From: Candidatus Kuenenia stuttgartensis
GTDB lineage: Bacteria; Planctomycetota; Planctomycetia; Planctomycetales; Planctomycetaceae
Direction: 5' to 3'
DNA length: 64,000 nt
NCBI GenBank assembly: GCA_945904015.1
Contig: CAMDPK010000016.1
Span: 1-64,000, forward strand
The position numbers were made by a program, and so were the translations under genes. Shown here one piece after another: positions 1 through 6,743 of this stretch; positions within the stretch are counted from its first letter, which is position 1; each line of letters starts with the position of its first letter. The notes beneath the pieces were generated by a model that saw nothing but the letters and a program-made list of their open reading frames with translations, was not told where the DNA came from and did not search any database.

Positions 1-1902
1 AAAAAGCTGGGTGCCGGCGGCATGGGAACGGTCTATCTGGGGACTCATCAAGAGACCGGCAAGCAGGCGGCCGTGAAGGTGCTGCCGGCTTCGTTGGCTC
101 GTGAGGATGGTTTCGTCGAACGCTTCAAACGTGAAATCGCGTCGATGGAGCAACTCAAGAGTCCGCACATCGTCGAGTTCTACGAGAGTGGCAACGACGG
201 AGACATCTACTACTACTCGATGGAGTACGTCGATGGCGAGACCCTGACTTCGCGGTTGAAGCGCGACAAGCGAATGCCATGGCCGGAAGTCATTGATGCC
301 TGTTTGCAAATCTGCCGAGCACTCAAAGCGGCTCACAATTCCGGTATCATTCACCGCGACTTGAAACCTTCGAACTTGATGATGGCCAGCGACGGCTCGG
401 TCAAGCTAACTGACTTCGGAGTCGCTCAGGTCTTCGCCTCGCAGAAGTTGACCGTGACGGGCGGCATCGTCGGCACGGCCGAATACATGTCTCCCGAACA
501 AGCCAAAGGACAGCGAGCGACCAAGAAGAGCGACCTGTACTCGCTAGGTGCGGTCATGTACGTGATGCTGACCGGACGGCCGCCGTTCAGCGGCAAGTCA
601 TCGCTGGACGTGATCCACAAACACCAGTTCGGAGTGTTCGATCGCCCTGGCCTGTATGCCACTGACATGCCTCGGCAGTTGGAAGAGATCGTCTGCAAGT
701 TGCTGGAGAAAGACCCGGACAACCGCTACCCCGATTCCTACGTTTTGTCGCTGCGTCTGGCAGAAGTTCAGAAGCGCTTCGCCTGGCAAAACTCGCAGAA
801 GCCAGCAGAGGCAGCGGCCTCTGGTGCCGCCACACCCTCCACAGCCAGCATCGGCGATTCCACCGAGGCCGGCGGTCAAGCGCGAGTCGATGAAGATCTT
901 CCGCTTGCGCCGACAGTCCTGATCCCGGATGCGCTGGGCCAGAATGTTCCGCTGGGTGCGACGCTTCCGACGCCGGCTGTGCCCATCGCATCCTCTCATT
1001 GGCCCGCACTGGGAGCCACGATGACCTCGTCCGCGTCGCAGCGCGTAGCGACCGATTCCGATGCCACGCGGCATTTGGCCGCGCCCAGCCAAGGCCCCGG
1101 CACGATCATGCGCAACCTGATGCGCAAAGCGCTCTCCGAACAGCAAGCCGCCGGAGCCATTGGACGTGCGTTGGACAAATTCTGGGTGCAAGTCGTTTCG
1201 TTGGTCCTGCTGATCGCTGTCTGTGTCTGGCTGTTTCGCAATCGCGACCTTACGGCCGAGGAATATTTGAAGTTGGCCGCGGTGATCGCCGACGGATCCG
1301 ATGCGACCGCATCCCAAATCGGAGAAGCCAAACTGCACCTCGAAAGAGCGCTGAAGCAAGGCTCAAAATGGGAGAAGGACGTCGATGCGGTGCGAGATCG
1401 ACTGAGAATTCACGAGCTTCGAATTGAACTGCGACGCGGTCGAGACAAGCTGGATGCCGCTACAACTCCAGAACCGAATCGCATTCTGAAGCTGGCTCAG
1501 AGGTGCTCGGACAACCACGACTACGCGCAAGCCGAGCGAAAGCTGCGAGCACTGATCGCCATGACGGAAGGCCATCAGGAATTCAAAGACATTCATTCAA
1601 AGGCGACCCAACTGTTGAACGTGCTGCTGGATGATCGAACGCAACGGGGCACCTCGAATTGGTTGCCGACTGCGCTCCGTCGAGCGGACAAGCTGATCGC
1701 GGAAGGGAAACGTGACGACGCTCTCACGCTATGGAAGGCCATCGTCGAACTCTATGCCGATGATCTCGGTGCCGCCGAACTGGTCGCGCAAGCTCGACGG
1801 AATCTGATGGAATTCTCTGAGGCGCCTGCCGCCGTAAAGACAACGACTGACGAACCTTCTCGTGTCGATCCCGATTCTCCAGCAAAGGGCCAGCCTCAAT
1901 GA
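1..1902 (+). CDS. Serine/threonine protein kinase with transmembrane segment, 5' end cut off by the window
   Basis: Hanks-type Ser/Thr protein kinase. The reading frame is open from base 1 and enters in the glycine-rich loop ([11 protein letters not shown], visible codons 4-14), so the true start lies upstream. HRDLKPSN (about codon 118) is the catalytic loop, DFG (about codon 138) the metal-binding loop, and SPEQ replaces APE. After the kinase domain comes a Pro/Ala-rich linker, one hydrophobic segment (about codons 396-413) and a helical, TPR-like C-terminal region of about 200 residues. The layout suggests a cytoplasmic kinase anchored in the membrane with an extracytoplasmic sensor part, which is common in planctomycetes. 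Its stop overlaps the apt start by 4 bases (ATGA), so the two are probably translationally coupled. Substrate unknown. Confidence 0.95.
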   Translation, partial: KKLGAGGMGTVYLGTHQETGKQAAVKVLPASLAREDGFVERFKREIASMEQLKSPHIVEFYESGNDGDIYYYSMEYVDGETLTSRLKRDKRMPWPEVIDACLQICRALKAAHNSGIIHRDLKPSNLMMASDGSVKLTDFGVAQVFASQKLTVTGGIVGTAEYMSPEQAKGQRATKKSDLYSLGAVMYVMLTGRPPFSGKSSLDVIHKHQFGVFDRPGLYATDMPRQLEEIVCKLLEKDPDNRYPDSYVLSLRLAEVQKRFAWQNSQKPAEAAASGAATPSTASIGDSTEAGGQARVDEDLPLAPTVLIPDALGQNVPLGATLPTPAVPIASSHWPALGATMTSSASQRVATDSDATRHLAAPSQGPGTIMRNLMRKALSEQQAAGAIGRALDKFWVQVVSLVLLIAVCVWLFRNRDLTAEEYLKLAAVIADGSDATASQIGEAKLHLERALKQGSKWEKDVDAVRDRLRIHELRIELRRGRDKLDAATTPEPNRILKLAQRCSDNHDYAQAERKLRALIAMTEGHQEFKDIHSKATQLLNVLLDDRTQRGTSNWLPTALRRADKLIAEGKRDDALTLWKAIVELYADDLGAAELVAQARRNLMEFSEAPAAVKTTTDEPSRVDPDSPAKGQPQ

Positions 1903-2432
1903 ACGACATGGAACTCAGACGATGTATTCGCAGCATCCCGAATTTCCCCAAGCCGGGGATCATGTTTCGCGACATCACCACGCTGCTGGCTGAGCCGGTG
2001 GCGTTTCGCGAAGTGATCGATCGCTTTGCGACGTACTTCCTCGACCGAGGGGTGACGGCCATCGTCGCGGCGGAAGCCCGCGGGTTTATCTTCGCGGCTC
2101 CGCTGGCGCTGCAACTGAATGCCAAGTTTGTGCCGGTTCGCAAACCAGGCAAGTTGCCGTTTGAAACTCAGGCGTTCTCGTACGAACTCGAATATGGCAG
2201 CGACACGCTGCACATGCACGTCGATGCGCTCACTTCGAGCGACCGAGTGCTCATCGTCGATGACTTGCTCGCCACAGGCGGCACGATGCTCGCCTGCGTC
2301 AACTTGGTCGAGCAACTTCAAGCCACGATTGCCGGCTGCGCGTTCGTCATCGAACTCGACTTCCTCAAAGGCCGCGAGAAGCTCAGCCGCTACGACGTCC
2401 TCAGCTTGGTCCGCTACGCCGACGAGACGTGA
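1899..2432 (+). CDS. apt: Adenine phosphoribosyltransferase
   Basis: Cytoplasmic purine salvage enzyme that converts adenine and PRPP to AMP and pyrophosphate. The 177-residue length is normal for the family. The N-terminal [15 protein letters not shown] motif is typical of Apt, and the PRPP-binding loop [13 protein letters not shown] lies near residues 113-125. The ATG overlaps the stop of the upstream kinase gene (ATGA), so it is probably read from the same transcript. A palindromic element starts four bases after the stop. The call is secure from the motifs. Confidence 0.97.
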   Translation: MNDMELRRCIRSIPNFPKPGIMFRDITTLLAEPVAFREVIDRFATYFLDRGVTAIVAAEARGFIFAAPLALQLNAKFVPVRKPGKLPFETQAFSYELEYGSDTLHMHVDALTSSDRVLIVDDLLATGGTMLACVNLVEQLQATIAGCAFVIELDFLKGREKLSRYDVLSLVRYADET

Positions 2433-2435
2433 GCC

Positions 2436-2509
2436 TCGTGGGGCAGGTTTTTAACCTGCCCGTCCAGCGCGTTGGCAAATGACGGGCAGGTTAAAAACCT
2501 GCCCCACGA
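2436..2509. repeat. Palindromic element, family A
   Basis: Perfect inverted repeat with 28-base arms (2436-2463 and 2482-2509) around GTGGGGCAGGTTTTTAACC. It fills the space between apt and the stop of the convergent MFS gene. There is no U-run beyond the stem, so it is not a textbook intrinsic terminator, though it could still fold in RNA from either strand. The same core recurs at 9212, 43417, 43880 (variant) and 56279. Confidence 0.95.
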
Positions 2510-2510
2510 G

Positions 2511-3773
2511 CTACTTCGCCTTCGGCAACAACACACACAGCACACTCGACACGACAACGGCCGCCGCGAACGCGACGAAGACAATGTCGAATGACTGCCG
2601 ACGGTCGCAAAAGTCGATCAACGCGGCCGCGATGGCCCCACCGATTCCCCAACTCAGACCCATCGTGATCGAACTGGCGACACGCTGCGTCTCTGGGAAC
2701 AACTGCTGTCCGTAGCTGATGAAGACCGGCTGCGCCATCCCCAATAACAACCCGGTGGCCAACGATGCTGCCGACAACCAGAGTCCCTGCAAACTCGGCA
2801 TCGCCAACAAACAGGGCACTGACAGCAGTGGCACGAACCACAACACGAGTCGCTCCAATCGCGGCCGCACGATAATCGCGCACAGCAAACCTCCCAGGCC
2901 AATCCCGCCCAGGAACGCGGACTGCATCCAGCCGATCTCCGTCTCGGAGCACTTCAGCGACTTCAGCCAGTAGGCCAGTGCAATGGGCACTCCGGACGCC
3001 GCGATGACTCGCGATGCACCGGCCAACAACAGCAACAGCATTAGCGACCGACGAGACGCCGATCCGAAACGCAAGCGAGGGCGATCGGTCGGTGGACTCG
3101 TTTCGAGACAACTCGTTTCGGAATGTTTGCCTTCGCTCGCGATTGGGATGAGTTTCTTTGAGCCGACGGTCGGTGTCACGGGCCGATATGCGAGCCGCAT
3201 CACGATCATCAGTGCCAACCCAATCGCGATCCCGCCTGTCAGCGCACGCAGGCCGTAATGATCCACGATCCAACCGCTGCACGGTGGCCCGACCGACTGA
3301 CCGAGGAATCCGCCCATCGCGAAAATCGAAACCGCGCGGCTGCGAGCGTTCGGCCAGCAGTTTCCCGACAGAGTCGCCCCTTCCGGATGAAACGCCGCGA
3401 TCCCCATTCCGGCCATCGTCAGCAAGAATCCCAGAGCCAAAAAATGGTCGAACAGCCCCAAGCAACCGAGGCAGACGCAACACGTCGCTGGCCCCAGCCA
3501 CACCAGCCAGCGGCTGGCGGCTCGATCGCCGATCATCGCAAAGCCGAGTTGGCTGAACGACGAGGCCAGTCCCCACACACACAACATCCAAAACGTCGGC
3601 ACCTGGTAGTGCTCTTTGAGCGTCGGCCACAGCGGAGTCACCTGCGAAGCGACGGTATCAACGACGAAGTGCATTCCAGACAACACGAACAGCGCGAACG
3701 TCCCACCTTGGACACTGCGTGCGAAGGCAGGCGTTTCATCAGGAGCACGAATGGTCGTGTCGAGCGAACTCAC
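2511..3773 (-). CDS. Major facilitator superfamily transporter
   Basis: Polytopic inner-membrane transporter, about 420 residues with roughly 12 hydrophobic segments. The GGFLGQSVGPP stretch and the HFVVDT-type first helix resemble the fosmidomycin-resistance (Fsr-like) group of MFS exporters; substrate unknown. The frame stays open upstream, but that part is only the opposite frame of leuA. I chose the GTG at 3773, which keeps the whole first helix; ATG at 3674 would cut into it. The start lies 8 bases after the leuA stop on the same strand, so both are likely one transcript. An export role linked to branched-chain amino acids would be a guess from position only. Confidence 0.85.
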   Translation of the reverse strand: MSSLDTTIRAPDETPAFARSVQGGTFALFVLSGMHFVVDTVASQVTPLWPTLKEHYQVPTFWMLCVWGLASSFSQLGFAMIGDRAASRWLVWLGPATCCVCLGCLGLFDHFLALGFLLTMAGMGIAAFHPEGATLSGNCWPNARSRAVSIFAMGGFLGQSVGPPCSGWIVDHYGLRALTGGIAIGLALMIVMRLAYRPVTPTVGSKKLIPIASEGKHSETSCLETSPPTDRPRLRFGSASRRSLMLLLLLAGASRVIAASGVPIALAYWLKSLKCSETEIGWMQSAFLGGIGLGGLLCAIIVRPRLERLVLWFVPLLSVPCLLAMPSLQGLWLSAASLATGLLLGMAQPVFISYGQQLFPETQRVASSITMGLSWGIGGAIAAALIDFCDRRQSFDIVFVAFAAAVVVSSVLCVLLPKAK

Positions 3774-3781
3774 AATGCGGC

Positions 3782-5377
3782 TCAGTCGTGTTGCGCGAGG
3801 ACTCGCTTGGTCGGCTGCTTGTCGGATATCGCTCGGTTGAGCGCTTTCAAGTACGCCTCGGCGCTGGCTTGGATGATGTCGGTGCTGATCCCTTTGCCGT
3901 GGTACGCCTTGTCGTTGACGAGAATCTCGACGAACGACTCGCCTTGAGCATCCTCGCCGCCGGTGACGCTGCGGACCTGGAAATTTCGCAGCGTGCCGGA
4001 GACTCCGGTGATCCGCTTCATCGCCAGGAAGATCGCATCGAGCGGCCCGTCGCCAGTTGCCGCGTCGCGCTTCGGCTGCGGATCGCCTTCGCATTGCAAC
4101 TCGACGGTCGCCGTGGGAATCGTGTTGGCACCGGCAAAGGTCTGCACGCTGATCAGCTTCCAACGATCCGTCGCGTCGCTCTTCTCGCCGATGTGGCTCT
4201 CGATGAGCGCGATGATGTCCGAGTCATACACGTCCTTCTTTTTGTCGCAGAGCGTGATGAACTCTTGAAAGACCTTCTCGAACACGTCGGTCTCCAATTC
4301 GAAGCCCAACGATTTGACTCGATCTCGGAAGGCGTGCCGGCCGCTGTGCTTTCCCAAGACCAAATTCGAGCCGACGTAGCCAACATCATCCGGCCGCATG
4401 ATCTCGTAAGTCGCTCGGTTCTGGAGCATCCCGTGTTGATGGATGCCCGCCTCATGAGCGAACGCGTTCTGGCCGACGATCGCTTTGTTGCGTTGCACCG
4501 TCATGCCGGTGATGCGGCTGACCAAGCGGCTGATCGGGAACAGCTTCGGCGTGTTGATGTTCGTCCTCACGCCGTAGAAGTCGCCGCGCGTTTTGATCGC
4601 CATCACGATTTCTTCGAGCGCCGCGTTGCCGGCCCGCTCGCCCAAACCGTTGATCGTGCATTCGACTTGCCGAGCACCCGCCTCGACACCGGCCAAGCTG
4701 TTCGCAACCGCCAGGCCGAGATCGTTGTGACAGTGCGTGCTAATGACCGCTTTGCCGATGTTCGACACGTTCGCCTTGAGATACTCGATGCAGCGTTTGA
4801 AGTGCTCTGGCGTCGCGTAGCCGACCGTGTCAGGGATGTTGACGGTCGTGGCCCCGGCGTCGATCGCCTTCTCGACCACTTGGCACAGGAAGTCGAGTTC
4901 CGTGCGAGCCGCGTCCTCCGGCGAGAACTCCAAGTTCGGTGTCGTGATGTCCGGTCGCGAGCACATCAGGTCGCGCGTGTACTTCACCATCTCGACCGTA
5001 GACTTCAGGATCTGGTCCTCGGCCATCTTCAACTTGAACTCGCGATGGATCGGACTGGTCGCCAAGAAGACGTGAATGCGGCACTTCTCCGCTTCTTTGA
5101 GCGCCTCCCACGCGCGGTCGATGTCCTCTTTGCGGCAGCGAGCCAAGCCGCAGATGACCGTGCGGTTGCCGAACTCGCGAGCGATCGTCCGCACCGCCTC
5201 GAAGTCATCGGGCGACGCGATCGGGAAGCCCGCCTCAATGACGTCCACGCCGAGTTCGACGAGCGCCTTCGCGATTTCCAGCTTCTCGGCCGAGTTCATG
5301 CTGCAGCCGGGGGACTGCTCGCCGTCGCGCAAGGTGGTGTCGAAGATCGTGATCGTGTCAGGCTGAGTGGCAGACAT
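3782..5377 (-). CDS. leuA: 2-isopropylmalate synthase
   Basis: First committed enzyme of leucine synthesis: condenses acetyl-CoA with 2-oxoisovalerate. The 531-residue length is normal for full-length LeuA. FDTTLRDGEQSPG (residues 12-24) and HCHNDLG (about 215-221, with the metal-binding His pair) mark the TIM-barrel catalytic domain; NGLGERAGN follows. The C-terminal third (about 390-525) matches the LeuA regulatory domain where leucine feedback-inhibits. The ATG has a GGGAG ribosome-binding site 7 bases upstream. The 240-base 5' leader carries a leucine-rich leader peptide and a terminator, so transcription is probably controlled by attenuation. The MFS gene follows 8 bases downstream. Confidence 0.97.
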   Translation of the reverse strand: MSATQPDTITIFDTTLRDGEQSPGCSMNSAEKLEIAKALVELGVDVIEAGFPIASPDDFEAVRTIAREFGNRTVICGLARCRKEDIDRAWEALKEAEKCRIHVFLATSPIHREFKLKMAEDQILKSTVEMVKYTRDLMCSRPDITTPNLEFSPEDAARTELDFLCQVVEKAIDAGATTVNIPDTVGYATPEHFKRCIEYLKANVSNIGKAVISTHCHNDLGLAVANSLAGVEAGARQVECTINGLGERAGNAALEEIVMAIKTRGDFYGVRTNINTPKLFPISRLVSRITGMTVQRNKAIVGQNAFAHEAGIHQHGMLQNRATYEIMRPDDVGYVGSNLVLGKHSGRHAFRDRVKSLGFELETDVFEKVFQEFITLCDKKKDVYDSDIIALIESHIGEKSDATDRWKLISVQTFAGANTIPTATVELQCEGDPQPKRDAATGDGPLDAIFLAMKRITGVSGTLRNFQVRSVTGGEDAQGESFVEILVNDKAYHGKGISTDIIQASAEAYLKALNRAISDKQPTKRVLAQHD

Positions 5378-5392
5378 TTGGAAACTCCCATG

Positions 5393-5458
5393 TTCCTAGC
5401 CCGACGCGCTAGCGAGGGTTGTTCCTCGCCACCCCTCGCTAGCGCGTCGGGCTAGGAA
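5393..5458. repeat. Palindromic element, family C, in leuA leader
   Basis: Perfect 26-base arms (5393-5418 and 5433-5458) built on TAGCCCGACGCGCTAGCGAGGG, with a 14-base loop. It lies between the attenuator terminator and the leuA ribosome-binding site, so it would be part of the full-length leuA mRNA leader. A related element with the GCGCTAGCG core sits inside the coding sequence at 8642. Confidence 0.9.
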
Positions 5459-5486
5459 TGCCGCGCTGGCGAGGGATTCAACAAAC

Positions 5487-5521
5487 AAAAAAACCCTGAG
5501 CCTCCATTGGAGGCTCAGGGT
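5487..5521 (-). terminator. Intrinsic terminator upstream of leuA (attenuator segments 3:4)
   Basis: On the minus strand a perfect 13-bp stem (arms 5509-5521 and 5493-5505) with a 3-base loop is followed at once by a run of seven T. This is a textbook Rho-independent terminator. It lies 110 bases upstream of the leuA ATG on the leuA strand, and downstream of a short leucine-rich reading frame, so it can end transcription before leuA. It is the only stem followed by a clear U-run that I found in the window. Confidence 0.93.
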
Positions 5522-5562
5522 GTATTCGCACGGTCAAAAGCGACAACGACACCAAAGCCCCC
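5509..5562 (-). promoter_or_regulatory. Antiterminator hairpin of the leuA attenuator (segments 2:3)
   Basis: In the minus-strand RNA, GGGGGCUUUGGUGU (5562-5549, just after the leader-peptide stop) can pair with ACACCCUGAGCCUCC (5523-5509). This gives about 14 pairs, counting two G-U, with one U-U mismatch and one bulge. The second segment is the ascending arm of the terminator, so the two structures exclude each other. The leader codons at 5587-5577 (CCUUAGCCUUC) can in turn pair with the first segment, giving the classical 1:2 / 2:3 / 3:4 scheme. Pairing was worked out by eye; no energies were computed. Confidence 0.8.
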
Positions 5563-5565
5563 GCG

Positions 5566-5613
5566 TCAACGCAGGAGAAGGCTAAGGGCCAGCAGTCGCA
5601 AAGAAGATCGCAT
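5566..5613 (-). CDS. leuL: Leucine-rich leader peptide of the leuA attenuator
   Basis: A 15-codon reading frame encoding MRSSLRLLALSLLLR, then TGA. Seven of its 15 codons are leucine (TTG, CTG, CTG, CTT, CTT, CTC, CTG). An AGGA ribosome-binding site lies about 7 bases before the ATG and a sigma70-like promoter lies about 28 bases upstream. The expected role is sensing charged tRNA-Leu: a ribosome stalled at the Leu codons would free segment 2 to form the antiterminator, while one that reaches the stop codon would mask segment 2 and allow the terminator. The product itself is probably not functional. Placement directly before leuA on the same strand supports this strongly. Confidence 0.88.
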   Translation of the reverse strand: MRSSLRLLALSLLLR

Positions 5614-5640
5614 GACGGTTCCTATCGGAAAGTGGGCGGC

Positions 5641-5670
5641 AATCTATCCAGCGAGATTCCGCACGGTCAA
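5641..5670 (-). promoter_or_regulatory. Predicted promoter of leuL-leuA
   Basis: On the minus strand TTGACC (5670-5665) and TAGATT (5646-5641) are separated by 18 bases, a reasonable sigma70-type match (5/6 and 4/6). Start of transcription near 5634 would give a leader RNA of about 148 bases to the end of the terminator, a size typical of amino-acid attenuators. Confidence 0.6.
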
Positions 5671-5734
5671 GTGGCAAGCAAGAGAAGTTTTGACGGAAGC
5701 AGTGAAACGAGAAGGAGTCACTAAATCCCTAGCC

Positions 5735-6025
5735 TCAACGCAACAACTTGAGAACAAACCACACCAGCGCGAGACCAACGATCCACACAAGACAGCCAAA
5801 CCTAGCTCGCGGGTCCAACCACAACATTCGTCGCCAGTGTCGGTCACACCAGCAGCCACTGTACGGAATCGGCCCAGGGAAGTGCTGAGTATGGCCTGGT
5901 TGACCACAGACTTCGCAGAAGCCGCAATAACCACGCGGATAGCCGAGCGATTCAAACACTGCGGGATTCGTCTCCCACTTGTCACAGTAGCAACCGCGCT
6001 TTTGGGCTTCCTCGGTCAGGGACAT
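5735..6025 (-). CDS. Cysteine-rich small protein with C-terminal membrane segment
   Basis: Hypothetical protein of about 96 residues (100 if the TTG at 6037 is used). The first 65 residues hold Cys pairs and His (CYCDKW, GYCGFCEVCGQPGH, CWCDRHW), a pattern that suggests zinc binding. The last 20 residues (FGCLVWIVGLALVWFVLKLL) form one hydrophobic helix. It lies closely downstream of a small lipoprotein gene on the same strand. Codon choice and the organised Cys pattern argue that it is real, while the opposite-strand frame here has low-complexity, unconvincing content. Function unknown. Confidence 0.65.
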   Translation of the reverse strand: MSLTEEAQKRGCYCDKWETNPAVFESLGYPRGYCGFCEVCGQPGHTQHFPGPIPYSGCWCDRHWRRMLWLDPRARFGCLVWIVGLALVWFVLKLLR

Positions 6026-6048
6026 TGCATCCGCCAATTCAAAAACCG

Positions 6049-6297
6049 CTATTGCCCGGCTTCGTCATCCACGCCCGCTCGCAACTTCTCGCGTTCGAGC
6101 TTGTACTCTTCGAGAGCCTGAACCTGATTGCTCAGCTTGAATTCGGGGCCGGCCGGGTAGTACTGGACGTCGTCCTTCAGATAGTACGGGGACGGGAGCG
6201 TTTGCCCGCCGACGGTGGTTTGGCAGCCGGTTGCGGCCAGCATCAAGGGACACAGCAAAGCCATCGCCACGCTCGCCGAGATTCCGTTCCACCGCAT
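6049..6297 (-). CDS. Small lipoprotein of unknown function
   Basis: An 82-residue protein with a lipoprotein signal peptide: positive start (MRWNG), hydrophobic stretch and lipobox LAATGC, giving Cys25 as the likely lipidated residue. The mature part carries LPSPYYLKDDVQYYPAGPEFKLS and a charged helical tail (about residues 60-80, heptad-like). I recognise this as a type of short lipoprotein seen in planctomycetes but know no function. It lies just upstream of the Cys-rich protein gene, so the two may be cotranscribed. Confidence 0.8.
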   Translation of the reverse strand: MRWNGISASVAMALLCPLMLAATGCQTTVGGQTLPSPYYLKDDVQYYPAGPEFKLSNQVQALEEYKLEREKLRAGVDDEAGQ

Positions 6298-6506
6298 GAT
6301 TCGAGCCTCTCACCAAGTCCATTTGGTCCGATACACACCTTCCTTCATCGGCCGTTACGACCGGAATCTTTGGAAAAGTTTGCCAAGATTCGCAGGGGGA
6401 CGAGGTTTGAGGCGGCAAAAAGTGCCGTTGTGAGTCCCGGTGGCGACCGATAGCGTGACCCGCGCTTGAACAGAGACGTTTCGCGGAGGATGAAAACGAG
6501 GACTTG

Positions 6507-6743
6507 ATGACCACACAAACTCGGACCAAAGTGATCCACGAAGCAGGCTATGCGGCCGAAGTGGAAGTCGAAGTCATCGATTCAGACGACGGTTGGGCAC
6601 CGTACCTCTCGTTGTCCGATGCTCGGAAGCTGGATGCCGTTCGGTTTGCACTTCGGAACGGGGATCTCAAACAGGCCACTCGATTGGGACGTGTCTTTGA
6701 GCTTACTCCGGTGGAAGCGGACTCACATCGCCCTGGTCGATGA
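6507..6743 (+). CDS. Conserved hypothetical small protein
   Basis: A 78-residue soluble protein with an acidic, beta-rich first half (AAEVEVEVIDSDDGWAPYLS) and a helical second half (LSDARKLDAVRFALRNGDLKQA). A GAGGA ribosome-binding site precedes the ATG at 6507; a TTG one codon earlier is possible. The protein looks like a small regulator or an antitoxin-like protein, but no family can be named. Its last 41 bases overlap tail-to-tail with the end of the large minus-strand membrane protein gene. Confidence 0.7.
   Translation: MTTQTRTKVIHEAGYAAEVEVEVIDSDDGWAPYLSLSDARKLDAVRFALRNGDLKQATRLGRVFELTPVEADSHRPGR

Noticed and set aside
2511-4163. A longer, 550-residue version of the MFS transporter
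   Set aside because: The first 130 codons overlap the end of leuA in another frame and are Arg-rich without membrane character; a GTG at 3773 fits better.
3719-5455. Long open frame of 578 codons on the plus strand opposite leuA
   Set aside because: It is the antisense frame of leuA; its product is Arg/Asp/Val-rich without any domain, and leuA has complete motifs.
5507-6121. 204-codon plus-strand frame over the leuA leader
   Set aside because: It crosses the attenuator and runs antisense to the Cys-rich protein; composition is not protein-like.
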